Assembly (NCBI GenBank): GCA_021608145.1
Contig: JAKIHM010000013.1
Span: 1-63,300 of the forward strand
Length of the DNA: 63,300 nt
DNA from: Thermovorax subterraneus
GTDB lineage: Bacteria; Bacillota; Thermosediminibacteria; Thermosediminibacterales; Thermosediminibacteraceae
Direction: 5' to 3'
Translations under genes and position numbers: made by a program
Shown: piece by piece, positions 34,060 to 43,626 of the stretch
Position numbering within the stretch: position 1 is the stretch's first letter
Layout of the letters: each line of letters starts with the position of its first letter
The notes under the pieces: generated by a model
What the model saw: the letters and a program-made list of their open reading frames with translations, nothing else
Databases searched by the model: none
What the model was told of the DNA's origin: nothing

Positions 34060-35174
34060 CAACTGCATCCCCCTAAGATAAGGTCTGCAATCTTCGAGCC
34101 GGATGCTACTTCTATGTCGTCCGGTACGTTTTGCCCCGCAGTGAGGTATGAGGGACTGCAATTGCTAAAAATTATTGCGTTTAACATCAATCCATAGCTG
34201 TTAGTCTCGTCTAGTTTAGTAAAAACAAGCTTTTGATAGTTGAGTTCCTTGTAACTTTCGAGAATTTCATATACATCCTTTGCTTTCGTGGTAACACTTA
34301 TCACCATATGGATTTCTGTAGGCTTTACCATCTCGATTAAACTTTTAATTCTCTTAATTTGCATCTTATTCCGAGGGCTTGTACCCATAGTATCTACCAA
34401 AACAAGATCGCAGTCGGAAAGTTTTTTCATAACCCTAGAGGCATCTGCAGGCTCAAACACTACTTCTACAGGAATTTCTAGCAAGTCACCGTAGGTCTTA
34501 AGTTGTTCTACAGCGCCCACTCTATAGGTATCGGCTGCCACAAGCCCAACTTTTTTCCCCATATTTAAACTGTACATCGCCGCCAATTTTGCTATAGTCG
34601 TGGTCTTACCCACCCCTGTGGGACCTATAAAGACAACTTTGCATGGTTTTTCTACAGTGAAATTTATCGGCTCGGCCGCATTAATCATCGTCGAAATTTG
34701 ATTTTTTAGGTAAGTTATCACCGCACTTTTATCCAATCCATCTTTTTCAGCTTGTGATTTCAGACCATAAATCATTTTATCTATCAGGCTTTTCTCTATT
34801 TCAGCAGAAGAAAGTTCATTATATACCACATCTAAAGGGGGGGGTAAATCTTCCGAAGGTTTCCTGTAAATTTCCCTTGCCGAGAGGTTTTTAATCAAAT
34901 CCTTTACCTCGCTAATTTCGTTTTTTATTTCTTCTATTTCTCTGCTACTTTCGCGAACAGGTATTTCGTAACTAATGGGTTTCACCTGGGGTTTTGGAGT
35001 TTGGACAATTTCGCTTGCCGCTATAACCTCTACCTTCGGTCTTGAAAAAAAACCAAATATACCGCCTTTTTTAATTTGCCTGGTCTGCAAAATTATTGCA
35101 TCCTTTCCAAGTTCGCTTTTTATCTTGTAAAGAGCCTCCTGCATATTGTCCGCTACGTAAGTCTTTATTCTCAT
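34059..35174 (-). CDS. flhF: Flagellar SRP-type GTPase FlhF
   Basis: A 371-residue protein with a basic N-terminal B domain, an N domain and a G domain. G1 is [10 protein letters not shown] (184-193), the insertion box ADTYRVGAVEQL is intact, and G4 is TKLDET. The G3 motif, usually DTAGRS or DTAGRN, reads DTMGTS here (261-266), which loses a conserved arginine. FlhF dimerises with GTP and marks where flagella assemble, with FlhG as its activator. It begins directly after the flhA stop. Confidence 0.94.
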   Translation of the reverse strand: MRIKTYVADNMQEALYKIKSELGKDAIILQTRQIKKGGIFGFFSRPKVEVIAASEIVQTPKPQVKPISYEIPVRESSREIEEIKNEISEVKDLIKNLSAREIYRKPSEDLPPPLDVVYNELSSAEIEKSLIDKMIYGLKSQAEKDGLDKSAVITYLKNQISTMINAAEPINFTVEKPCKVVFIGPTGVGKTTTIAKLAAMYSLNMGKKVGLVAADTYRVGAVEQLKTYGDLLEIPVEVVFEPADASRVMKKLSDCDLVLVDTMGTSPRNKMQIKRIKSLIEMVKPTEIHMVISVTTKAKDVYEILESYKELNYQKLVFTKLDETNSYGLMLNAIIFSNCSPSYLTAGQNVPDDIEVASGSKIADLILGGCS

Positions 35175-37205
35175 CTATAACTTCACCGTCCCCAAAGACC
35201 TTATCTCAATATTCGGGTCGATTTCCCCGTAAGACAGAACAGGAATATTGGGCAAGCTGTTTTCAATAATTCTCTTAAAGTGCCTTCTTACAAGAGGACT
35301 GGTCAAAATTACCGGTTGAATCCCGAGTCTTGCCGCTTGATTTATTTTTTCAACCAAAGAACTTAATACCTTTTGAACCACTTCGGGTTCGATAGAAAGG
35401 TAAGTTCCGTTTTCAGTCTGTGATATTGAATTCGATATGTATTCCTCCAGGTCACTGTCCAAAGTTATCACATTGGCTTTTTTGTCCGGGAAAAAGCGAG
35501 AAGTTATCAGTCTTTTTAATCTTTGTCTTACATATTCCGTTAGAAGTTCGGTATCTTTCGTAAGGCTTGAATAGTCGCCTAAAGCTTCAAGTATCGTGAC
35601 CATGTCCCTTATCGGAACATTTTCCCTCAATAGATTGGAAAGTACCTTTTGAATTTCCCCCAAAGTCAAAACCTTCGGCACCAGTTCCTCTATAAGGGAG
35701 GGATACTGTTCTTTTAAGTTATCGAGAATATTTTTGACGTCCTGTCTTCCTATCAGCTCGTGAGCATAAGCTTTTATCACCTCGGTCAAATGGGTTGCCA
35801 ATACCGAAGCGGAATCAACCACAGTGTACCCCAACATCTGCGCTTTCTCTTTTTTTTCGGGAGTTATCCATTTAGCCGGCAAACCAAAAGCAGGTTCCCG
35901 TGTTTCAATACCCTCAACCTCTATTTCCCCCCCTGAAGGGTTCATTACAAGGTAGTGATCGACCTTAAGTTCACCCCTTGCCGCTTCTACTCCCTTGATT
36001 TTTATCACATATTCGTTGGGTTTCAACTGGATGTTGTCTCTCAGCCTCACCATCGGTACTATAATACCTAGATCTAAGGCGCATTGGCGCCTTATCATGA
36101 TGACCCTATCCAGCAAGTCTCCTCCCTGATTCACATCGGCCAATGGAATTATATTGTAGCCGAATTCTACTTCTATTGGGTCAACCTGCATGAGCGAGAG
36201 CAGGTTTTCAGGTTTCCTCATCTCTTCTAATTCTTTTTCATGCTTAATTTCCTGTTCTTTTATCCTCTCTTTTTCAGAAATTCTTTGCATGGAAAAGCCT
36301 ATATAACCGATTACACCCGCCAGAATCAAGAAAGGCAGGTGAGGGAGACCCGGCACCAATGCAAAAAAAGCGAGTAAACCCGAAGCCATAAAAAGGACTC
36401 TTGGATAGTAAAGAAGCTGTTTTACAAGCCCTTCACCCAGATTGCCTTCACTCGCCGCTTTTGTAACAACGATGCCGGTGGCAGTGGATACAAGAAGTGC
36501 CGGGATTTGACTGACGAGTCCGTCTCCTACGGTCAAGAGGGCATATCGGTTCAGCGCCGTAATGGCGTCGAGCCCTTGGAATACTATACCTGTTATCAAA
36601 CCACCGATGATGTTTATAATTGTAATTATGATGCCCGCTATTGCATCACCTTTGACAAACTTGCTGGCACCGTCCATGGCACCGTAAAAATCAGCTTCTT
36701 TCTGAATATTCATTCTTCGTTCCCTAGCTTCAGTTTCTGTTATCAAACCTGAATTAAGGTCAGCATCAATACTCATCTGTTTGCCGGGCATCGCATCAAG
36801 TGTAAACCTTGCGGCCACTTCCGCGACCCTTTCAGCACCTCGCGTAATCACTATGAATTGAATTACAACAATTATTAGGAAAATGATAAAACCTACCAAG
36901 ACGTTTCCCCTGATTACGAAATTGCCGAATGACTCTATGACCCTCCCCGCATACCCGTTCAAAAGGATCAACCTCGTCGAAGATACGTTAAGGGCTAGCC
37001 GGAAAAGTGTCGCGATCAGCAATAGCGTCGGGAACGTCGAAAAATTGAGGGGCTTTTCGACATTCATGGCCACCAAGAGAATTACGAGTGAAAAGGTTAT
37101 GTTAAAAGAAAGTAAAATATCGAGTAAACTCGAGGGAAGTGGTATGACCATCATAACAACTACAACTACGGCCAAAATAGCAACAGCTATATCATAGGAC
37201 TTCAA
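35175..37205 (-). CDS. flhA: Flagellar export gate protein FlhA
   Basis: A 676-residue export-gate component of normal size. About eight membrane segments in the first 310 residues include the FHIPEP-family region between (FTLDAMPGKQMSIDADLNSG; RRMNIQKEADFYGAMDGASKFVKG). The C-terminal cytoplasmic domain (about 340-676) binds export chaperones. A nonamer of FlhA forms the ring under the gate and uses the proton gradient. The start is TTG overlapping the flhB stop (TTGA). Confidence 0.97.
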   Translation of the reverse strand: MKSYDIAVAILAVVVVVMMVIPLPSSLLDILLSFNITFSLVILLVAMNVEKPLNFSTFPTLLLIATLFRLALNVSSTRLILLNGYAGRVIESFGNFVIRGNVLVGFIIFLIIVVIQFIVITRGAERVAEVAARFTLDAMPGKQMSIDADLNSGLITETEARERRMNIQKEADFYGAMDGASKFVKGDAIAGIIITIINIIGGLITGIVFQGLDAITALNRYALLTVGDGLVSQIPALLVSTATGIVVTKAASEGNLGEGLVKQLLYYPRVLFMASGLLAFFALVPGLPHLPFLILAGVIGYIGFSMQRISEKERIKEQEIKHEKELEEMRKPENLLSLMQVDPIEVEFGYNIIPLADVNQGGDLLDRVIMIRRQCALDLGIIVPMVRLRDNIQLKPNEYVIKIKGVEAARGELKVDHYLVMNPSGGEIEVEGIETREPAFGLPAKWITPEKKEKAQMLGYTVVDSASVLATHLTEVIKAYAHELIGRQDVKNILDNLKEQYPSLIEELVPKVLTLGEIQKVLSNLLRENVPIRDMVTILEALGDYSSLTKDTELLTEYVRQRLKRLITSRFFPDKKANVITLDSDLEEYISNSISQTENGTYLSIEPEVVQKVLSSLVEKINQAARLGIQPVILTSPLVRRHFKRIIENSLPNIPVLSYGEIDPNIEIRSLGTVKL

Positions 37206-38281
37206 CCGCTCACCCTCTTTCCTTTCAAACTGTATACGTAAGCCAGTATTTCTGCAACGGCATTGTATAATTCTTCAGGAATTGCTTCTCCTACTTCCAC
37301 CGATTTATACAATGTTTGGGCAAGGGGCTTGTTTTCCACAATCGGAATGTCTTCCTCTTCTGCCACTTCTTTTATCTTTTCAGCAATTAATCCCGTTCCC
37401 TTCGCAAGTACTACAGGTGCATCGTGAATCGTCGCATCGTAGCCTAAGGCGACTGCTATGTGGGTAGGATTTGTGATTACTACGTCCGCCTTTTTTACGT
37501 CCAGCATCATTCTCCGCCGTAATATCTGCCGCTGGGCCTGACGTATCCTGGATTTAATTTGAGGATTACCTTCTACCTCCTTAAATTCTTCTTTGATATC
37601 TTCTTTTGACATCATAAGGCTTTTTTCATATTCATACCACTGGTAAGCATAATCGAAAACCGAAAGAATAAGGAGTGCTGCACTTGCCTTTAGCCCTACC
37701 TTAAAAATCAAATTTAAAAAGTAACCTATCGATTCTCCTAAGCTCATATCCAGCATAAAAGGTGCAGTATCTTTTAATTCATTAAAGGCACCATAGAAAA
37801 GATAGATAATAAGGGTTAACTTCATTACCGACTTTACAAATTCAATCAGACCTTTTTTGGAAAAAACCCTTTTAAAGCCTTCCACAGGGTTTATTCTTTC
37901 GATTTTCGGAGAGAGTGGTTCCAAGCTAAATACAAAACCAACCTGAGCCAAGTTGGCTATTATTCCCGTCAAAACCATGCCCATGCCAATCGGAATGATT
38001 AGTTTGATAAGAAGAACCGTTGAAGAATATAATACATCATAAAAGTCATCGAAGGAAAAGTCCTTCTTTAAAAAATTTTCTCCGATAACATGTTCCAAAT
38101 AGTAAGCTATATTTTCAAGAAGGTAGCTACCGTAAACTTTAATTGTAATTAGCCCTATTAAAAGCACTAGTGTTGAAATGAGCTCCCGGCTCGAAAAAAC
38201 CTGGCCCCGCTCTCTGGCTTTTTGCCTTCTCCGGGGAGTTGCCCTTTCTGTCTTTTCTTGAGCAAAAAGTTGCAAATTCAT
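37202..38281 (-). CDS. flhB: Flagellar export switch protein FlhB
   Basis: A 359-residue protein with four membrane segments and a cytoplasmic domain that cleaves itself at NPTH (271-274, in VVITNPTHIAVALGYD). Cleavage lets the export machine change from rod/hook to filament substrates once FliK reports hook length. The N-terminus EKTERATPRRRQKARERGQV is typical. ATGA overlaps join it to fliR on one side and TTGA to flhA on the other, so translation is coupled. Confidence 0.97.
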   Translation of the reverse strand: MNLQLFAQEKTERATPRRRQKARERGQVFSSRELISTLVLLIGLITIKVYGSYLLENIAYYLEHVIGENFLKKDFSFDDFYDVLYSSTVLLIKLIIPIGMGMVLTGIIANLAQVGFVFSLEPLSPKIERINPVEGFKRVFSKKGLIEFVKSVMKLTLIIYLFYGAFNELKDTAPFMLDMSLGESIGYFLNLIFKVGLKASAALLILSVFDYAYQWYEYEKSLMMSKEDIKEEFKEVEGNPQIKSRIRQAQRQILRRRMMLDVKKADVVITNPTHIAVALGYDATIHDAPVVLAKGTGLIAEKIKEVAEEEDIPIVENKPLAQTLYKSVEVGEAIPEELYNAVAEILAYVYSLKGKRVSG

Positions 38282-39042
38282 GGCTTTTTCGCCATTCCCT
38301 GAATTATTAATTCCAACATTTCGTAACTGCCGTTGAATAAAATTTCCAACGACGTCAATAACGTGGGAAGAATTATTATTAAGAATAATACCCCGATTAC
38401 AATCTTAAACGGCAGTCCTACTATGAACACGTTCATTTGAGGCACGGTCCTTGCCATTATGCCCAGAGCAAAATCCGCAAGAAATGTAGCGAAAATTAGA
38501 GGAATGCTCATTCTAACCCCTGCTTCAAACATAGCATAAAAGCTCTCTAAAATACTGTAAAGCAGATCCTGCATTAAAACCGGCTCCCCAGCAGGCAAAA
38601 CTTCAAAGCTCCTCATCAACATATCCAGCAATATGTGATGGCCGTTGATGTTAAGAAATATAAGAATAGTAAGTATGTAAAAGAAATTTCCCAGAATCGG
38701 CACCTGAGTATTAATTTGTGGGTCTAGAACGCTGACTATGCCAAATCCCATTTCGAAATCTACAATTTCACCCAAAACATATACCGCAGAAAACATTATA
38801 AATACTATGAATCCCATCAAAAAGCCCACAGCAGCTTCCTTTACAAAAAGAGCCACTGTTTCCCAAACAGAACCTTGAATTACATTTTTGCTTACAACAG
38901 GATAGATTATTGAAGTTACAAGAGCTGCCAATCCCGCCCGAGCCTGAAACGGAAATTCTCGCCGGCCGAAAAAAGGTGCTACGGCGAAAAATCCAAAAAT
39001 TCTTGTGAATACCATCAAAAAATTTGTTATTTGTACTTCCAT
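38278..39042 (-). CDS. fliR: Flagellar export gate protein FliR
   Basis: A 254-residue membrane protein with about six hydrophobic segments and the family blocks RIFGFFAVAPFFGRREFP and LADFALGIMARTVPQMNVFIVGLPFKI. One copy joins five FliP and four FliQ to form the export gate core. It lies 15 bases after fliQ and overlaps flhB by four bases. Confidence 0.96.
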   Translation of the reverse strand: MEVQITNFLMVFTRIFGFFAVAPFFGRREFPFQARAGLAALVTSIIYPVVSKNVIQGSVWETVALFVKEAAVGFLMGFIVFIMFSAVYVLGEIVDFEMGFGIVSVLDPQINTQVPILGNFFYILTILIFLNINGHHILLDMLMRSFEVLPAGEPVLMQDLLYSILESFYAMFEAGVRMSIPLIFATFLADFALGIMARTVPQMNVFIVGLPFKIVIGVLFLIIILPTLLTSLEILFNGSYEMLELIIQGMAKKP

Positions 39043-39057
39043 TTTACTCCCGCCGTT

Positions 39058-39327
39058 TTAATAGATGAAGTGAGGAATATCTCGAATTAATGTTTCGGTA
39101 AAGTTCACCATTATACCGAGCATCCAAGGGCCACATAAGAGAAGGGCTGCAACAATTGCCAATATCTTAGGTATAAAGGTAAGCGACTGTTCCTGTATTT
39201 GCGTGGTCGCCTGAAAAATACTAATCAAAAGCCCAACTGCCATCCCGATACCCAAAATAGGTGCTGAAACCAGCAGCAATACGCTCAAAGCTTCTCTCGC
39301 CAGGTAAATCACCGTTTCCTGCGTCAT
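39058..39327 (-). CDS. fliQ: Flagellar export gate protein FliQ
   Basis: An 89-residue protein with two membrane helices separated by a short loop (SIFQATTQIQEQSLTFIPKI is the family block). It is a component of the helical FliPQR gate complex in the basal-body export apparatus. It lies between fliP and fliR, the usual order. Confidence 0.96.
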   Translation of the reverse strand: MTQETVIYLAREALSVLLLVSAPILGIGMAVGLLISIFQATTQIQEQSLTFIPKILAIVAALLLCGPWMLGIMVNFTETLIRDIPHFIY

Positions 39328-39341
39328 TGCTATTTCTCACC

Positions 39342-40115
39342 TCAATTGAAACTCGACAAAAGCGAGCCTATTACGAGATTCCAGCCATCCACCATCACAA
39401 AAAGCAAAATTTTAAACGGAAGAGAAATCATTACAGGTGGTAACATCAACATGCCCATTGACATAAGTGTACTTGCCACAACCATATCTATCACGAGAAA
39501 AGGGATGAAAATCATGAAACCCATTTGAAATGCAGTTTTCAATTCGCTGATAATAAAAGCAGGAATCAAAACATAAGTTGGGACATCATCCAAAGTCTTT
39601 ACCTGATCTTGCATCCTGGCGTAGTGCAAAAAAAGCGCCAAATCCTTTTCCCTGGTCTGCCTGAACATAAAATCCCTCAAAGGTTTTTGTGCTCTCTCAA
39701 AGGCCTCCTGAAAACTTATTTCTTCCCTCAGATAAGGTTGAAGAGCATTTTTGTTTATATCTGAAAAGACAGGAGCCATTACAAAATAAGTTATAAAAAG
39801 CGCAAGTCCTATGAGAACCTGGCTTGGCGGAACTTGCTGAAGACCTAAGCTGTTTCGTACAAAAGATAGAACTACTATAATCCTTATGAATGAAGTCATC
39901 ATTATTAGAATGGAGGGAGCGAGGGAAAGCACGGTAAGAGCCGCAATTATTTGTAGAGTCAGTGACACTTCTCCAGGTGTATTGGTTGTCCGAATGAAAT
40001 CAAGAAATGGTAATGGCGCTCCAGGCGCAGCGTATGCTTTCACAGGATTTGAAAACATAATCACCAATAATATAGCTAGGCTCCAAAAATTTCTAATTTT
40101 TTTAATCTCATTCAT
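39342..40115 (-). CDS. fliP: Flagellar export gate protein FliP
   Basis: A 257-residue protein with an N-terminal signal-like segment (about 11-30) and four membrane helices. Family blocks include FIRIIVVLSFVRNSLGLQQVPPSQ and DMVVASTLMSMGMLMLPPVMISLPFKI. Five copies form the main body of the export gate. The ORF overlaps fliO by four bases. Confidence 0.97.
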   Translation of the reverse strand: MNEIKKIRNFWSLAILLVIMFSNPVKAYAAPGAPLPFLDFIRTTNTPGEVSLTLQIIAALTVLSLAPSILIMMTSFIRIIVVLSFVRNSLGLQQVPPSQVLIGLALFITYFVMAPVFSDINKNALQPYLREEISFQEAFERAQKPLRDFMFRQTREKDLALFLHYARMQDQVKTLDDVPTYVLIPAFIISELKTAFQMGFMIFIPFLVIDMVVASTLMSMGMLMLPPVMISLPFKILLFVMVDGWNLVIGSLLSSFN

Positions 40116-40684
40116 GATTTATCATCACCGTCTTTAGCAGCAGAAAGACTTTTAAATTTCTTGAGGAAATATTCTAGTTGCATACCAAAAGTCCTGCTTT
40201 GGATGCCTGATTTTTCAGCTTCCTCTATTAATTCGGCTGTTTTTTTATCAAGCTCTCCTATTATGTTTATTCCTTTATCCGATATCCCCAGGAGTTTCAC
40301 GCCTGCCGGAGATTTTATTATCAATAAGCGGTTTTTTGAATCTAGATATAACGCATCTAATACTTCCATATACTTGCTCTTCCAATTAGAAGGTTTAGCA
40401 TACCTTGCCATCCATCGCAAGGCCAATATTGCAAGCAAACATACCAGGACTAGCGAGCCTATATAGATAGCAAAACCGACAAATCCTCTTTGAATTAAGC
40501 CCGCTCGATTGCCCGTGCCAGGCTCTTCGAAATTGTAACTTTTGAGATTTTTCACGTCAACCGGCGACTCTTTAGTGTCATCGGCAAACATAATTGAACT
40601 GTCAATCAGGGAATAAAGAACGATAAAAATGATTAAAATCCAATAGAAAATTTTTGGCTTCATAGAGATCTTTACCTTCTTCAC
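40112..40684 (-). CDS. fliO: Flagellar assembly protein FliO
   Basis: A 190-residue FliO/FliZ-type protein. A signal-anchor segment (about 12-33) is followed by a short periplasmic-side stretch, a second membrane segment (about 70-92) and a cytoplasmic domain (MEVLDALYLDSKNRLLIIKSPAGVKLLGIS). FliO helps FliP oligomerise. Overlap with cheY (four bases) and fliP (four bases) implies coupled translation. Family sequence conservation is low, so position carries much of the call. Confidence 0.88.
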   Translation of the reverse strand: MKKVKISMKPKIFYWILIIFIVLYSLIDSSIMFADDTKESPVDVKNLKSYNFEEPGTGNRAGLIQRGFVGFAIYIGSLVLVCLLAILALRWMARYAKPSNWKSKYMEVLDALYLDSKNRLLIIKSPAGVKLLGISDKGINIIGELDKKTAELIEEAEKSGIQSRTFGMQLEYFLKKFKSLSAAKDGDDKS

Positions 40685-41040
40685 GAAAGTGCTTTTTTAA
40701 CAGCCTCTACCACCCTATCGGGCTGGAAAGGTTTCACGATGAAATCCCTTGCTCCCGCCTGTATGGCATCTATGACCATAGCCTGTTGCCCCATTGCCGA
40801 ACACATTATTATCTTTGCGTCAGGGTCTATCGCTTTTATTCTCCTTACTGCCTCAATTCCATCCATTTCCGGCATCGTTATGTCCATCACCACGAGGCTG
40901 GGTTTTAACGCTTTGTACTTCTCCACGGCCACGGCACCGTTTTCGGCCTCCCCCACCACTTCAAACCCATTTTTGGTGAGAATGTCTTTTATCATCATCC
41001 TCATGAAGGCTGCATCGTCTACGATCAAAATTCCCGCCAT
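40681..41040 (-). CDS. cheY: Chemotaxis response regulator CheY
   Basis: A 119-residue single receiver domain: acidic pair DD at 8-9, phospho-acceptor D53 in VVMDITMPEMDG, Ser in CSAMGQQ and Lys in IVKPFQ. CheY-P from CheA binds FliM and FliY at the motor. It is cleared by CheC and FliY. It lies between fliY and fliO, as in the Bacillus fla/che operon. Confidence 0.95.
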   Translation of the reverse strand: MAGILIVDDAAFMRMMIKDILTKNGFEVVGEAENGAVAVEKYKALKPSLVVMDITMPEMDGIEAVRRIKAIDPDAKIIMCSAMGQQAMVIDAIQAGARDFIVKPFQPDRVVEAVKKALS

Positions 41041-41059
41041 TTTGACTCCTCCTTAATCT

Positions 41060-42169
41060 TTACTGTAAATAGTCAATTTTCTCACTAGAATTTATGATTT
41101 CTGTAATTCTCACTCCGAAATTTTCGTCAATAACCACGACCTCTCCTTTTGCTATACGTTTACCGTTTACCAGGATATCTACTGGCTCTCCAGCCATTTT
41201 CTCCAGTTCGATTATGGAACCTGGCCCTATTTCCAGGATTTCTTTTATCTTTTTGACTGTCCGCCCGAGTTCGACAGAGATTTCCAAAGGAACATCCATA
41301 ATTAGGTCCAATGAAGATTTCTTGCTTGAAGTCAACCCATCATCGAAGTCTTCAAGTTCAATTGGCTTTACTTCAATTTTGTCCTTCTGCTTTTCGGGAA
41401 ACTGTTTTTGCTTTGCTACCTTCTCTTCCGAGAGCTGTTTTTCTTTATGTTTTTCTTCTTTCTCCAGTTCTACATTTTCTATATTTTCTGCAGCATTTGC
41501 CGACGATACTTCATATAATTCCCTTACCATTTTTTTTGCAAACGGAATCGACATTAAAAGCATTATTTGGCTTTTTATTAATTCTCCCACCTCCATTTGG
41601 AAAGAAACTACTACGATTTTTTCTTCTTTTTTGAAATAATTCTTAAGGGAGTCATCGTCAAAGCTAATCCGCTTAAGCTTGGGAGGTGAAATGTTAATAT
41701 TCCTTTTTAACAGTGTAGATAATGATGTCGCAGAAGAACCCATCATCTGATTCATGGCTTCGCCTACAGCGCTGAGTCTTAAATCATCCAATTCTACATC
41801 GGTGTTAGTACCATCTCCTCCCATCATCAAATCAGCTATAACTTTAGCATCTTCTTCCTTTATAATAAGTATTGTGCTCCCTTCAATACCTTCCGTATAA
41901 TCTACTATTACAGCTATAAAAGGAATCGTAAATTTCTTTTGCAATTCTTTGATAGTAGTAACAGTCACATTTGGAGTTGTGATTATGACCTTGTTCCTCA
42001 ATAACGTATAAAGCGTAGTAGCCGATGTGCCTATGGATATATTCCCTATCTCTCCTAAAGCATCTTTTTCCTCCTGAGTGAGTACTTCTTCCTCACTTTT
42101 TTTTGAAAGCGTTTTGGCCAGGAGTTCATTTATTTCCTCTTGTGATAAGATTCGGTTTTCATCCATCAT
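41060..42169 (-). CDS. fliY: Flagellar switch phosphatase FliY
   Basis: A 369-residue protein in three parts: an N-terminal CheY-P-binding peptide (ILSQEEINELL), a CheC-like phosphatase domain with two ExxN motifs (ALGEIGNISIGTSATTL; AVGEAMNQMMGSSATSL), and a C-terminal FliN/SpoA domain (DVPLEISVELGRTVKKIKEIL). A Lys/Glu-rich linker (about 230-285) joins the last two. It is part of the switch ring and also removes phosphate from CheY at the motor. ATG at 42169 is nine bases from AAAGGG and overlaps the fliM end by 11 bases. Confidence 0.95.
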   Translation of the reverse strand: MMDENRILSQEEINELLAKTLSKKSEEEVLTQEEKDALGEIGNISIGTSATTLYTLLRNKVIITTPNVTVTTIKELQKKFTIPFIAVIVDYTEGIEGSTILIIKEEDAKVIADLMMGGDGTNTDVELDDLRLSAVGEAMNQMMGSSATSLSTLLKRNINISPPKLKRISFDDDSLKNYFKKEEKIVVVSFQMEVGELIKSQIMLLMSIPFAKKMVRELYEVSSANAAENIENVELEKEEKHKEKQLSEEKVAKQKQFPEKQKDKIEVKPIELEDFDDGLTSSKKSSLDLIMDVPLEISVELGRTVKKIKEILEIGPGSIIELEKMAGEPVDILVNGKRIAKGEVVVIDENFGVRITEIINSSEKIDYLQ

Positions 42170-43157
42170 TTGCTTCATCCCTTTCTCTCGCAACTTTTGT
42201 AACCCTAAGCGCAAGACGTCCGTTTCGCTTGCCCATTATTCCTTTATACTTGAGGACATCGTGCACAAAAATATCAATTTCGCTGTTTACCCGCTTATCC
42301 AATTGTATGACATCTCCCACCTCTAGGTTTAGAAAATCTCTAACCGAAATCTTTGCTCTTCCAATTTCTGCCCTTATTTCCGTACTGACTTTTTCTAGCT
42401 TCCCTGCAATTGTCTTTGTAAAACTTACACCGCCATCCCTTTTGCTGGTGGAAAGCCATACTTTTGCTGACAACTTAGGTAAAACAGGTTCTATAACTAT
42501 GTATGGTAGGCATATATTTATCATTCCCTCAGTCTGTCCAACCTTTATGCTTATAGTAATCAGAGCCACTGCTTCATTCGGAGAAACCAGCTGAACGAAC
42601 TGGGGATTGGTCTCAAGTTTGTCAAAGGCGGGGTCAAGTTCCTGTATATCCTGCCAAGCTTCTTTTATAAGTTTTGCAAGTTTTGAATATAGCCTCTGCA
42701 GGATGTTCGCCTCTATCTCGGTCGGCTCTCTCGGCTTGTCTTTATATTCACCGCTTCCTCCCAGCAGCCTTTCAACAATTGAAAAAGCTAAATATGTGTC
42801 TATTGTCAGTATTATAGCACCTCTCAACGGTTTAAAATCAAGTATACCGATAATCGAGGGATTTGGAATTGAGGAGATAAATTCCGAATAGGGCATTTGA
42901 TCTACGCTAGATGCGTTCACGTGGACAAGAGCCCTAAGCTGTGCCGAAAAGTAAGTTATTAGTTGCCGGGCAAAGTTTTCATGGATAAGGTGCAGAGTGC
43001 TGAGCTGTTCTTTAGAGAATTTGTTCGGCTTCCTAAAATCGTAAACTTTTATTCTCTTTTCATAAGCCTCTTTTTTTATCTCTTCGGCCTTTATTTCTCC
43101 TGCTGTTAGTGCGTTAATAAGAGCGTCTATCTCGCTTTGCGAAAGTATTTCGGCCAA
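42159..43157 (-). CDS. fliM: Flagellar motor switch protein FliM
   Basis: A 332-residue switch protein with the N-terminal CheY-P-binding motif LSQSEIDALINAL, a middle domain that contacts FliG, and a C-terminal SpoA domain (KISVRDFLNLEVGDVIQLDK). Binding of CheY-P here biases rotation direction. It lies in the usual order fliL-fliM-fliY and overlaps fliY. Confidence 0.96.
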   Translation of the reverse strand: MAEILSQSEIDALINALTAGEIKAEEIKKEAYEKRIKVYDFRKPNKFSKEQLSTLHLIHENFARQLITYFSAQLRALVHVNASSVDQMPYSEFISSIPNPSIIGILDFKPLRGAIILTIDTYLAFSIVERLLGGSGEYKDKPREPTEIEANILQRLYSKLAKLIKEAWQDIQELDPAFDKLETNPQFVQLVSPNEAVALITISIKVGQTEGMINICLPYIVIEPVLPKLSAKVWLSTSKRDGGVSFTKTIAGKLEKVSTEIRAEIGRAKISVRDFLNLEVGDVIQLDKRVNSEIDIFVHDVLKYKGIMGKRNGRLALRVTKVARERDEANDG

Positions 43158-43186
43158 GCTCTTGACCCCCTCATCAGTTTACTATT

Positions 43187-43612
43187 TCAGTTTACTATTA
43201 TATTCGTAAAATACACCTCTTGTATTTTCCCGTTTTCAATCAATTTGTTTACCGTATCTTTTATTTCTTTTTTCAATGCTTCCATCCCTTTTGAATCTTT
43301 TAAGGAGTCGTAAGTCTTAGAGCGAAGAACACTATAGACCCTATCCTTTATCTGATATTCTTTTTTTTTCAATTCCTTTTCAGCTTCCTTGCCGTCAATA
43401 AGGCATACAATAGAAACCTTCACATAACCTCTGTCCGCTAAATTTGTAAGGTAATCTCCCAATGAATAAGTAATCGATTGGTTTTCCTGCTGCTTTTTAG
43501 AATTATCTGCCAGTATGTTTTTGGCAATAAAGTAAGTAACAGTGGTACTGACTAATAACACCAAAATCACAACTACCAAGAGTTTTAACGTCGAGCGCAA
43601 TTTATTGGCCAT
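43187..43612 (-). CDS. fliL: Flagellar stator-associated protein FliL
   Basis: A 141-residue single-pass membrane protein: one helix at about 9-29, then an extracytoplasmic domain (SLGDYLTNLADRGYVKVSIV). FliL surrounds and stabilises the stator complex. The family is poorly conserved, but topology, size and position between motB and fliM agree. Confidence 0.9.
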   Translation of the reverse strand: MANKLRSTLKLLVVVILVLLVSTTVTYFIAKNILADNSKKQQENQSITYSLGDYLTNLADRGYVKVSIVCLIDGKEAEKELKKKEYQIKDRVYSVLRSKTYDSLKDSKGMEALKKEIKDTVNKLIENGKIQEVYFTNIIVN

Positions 43613-43626
43613 GTATTAACCTCCAT

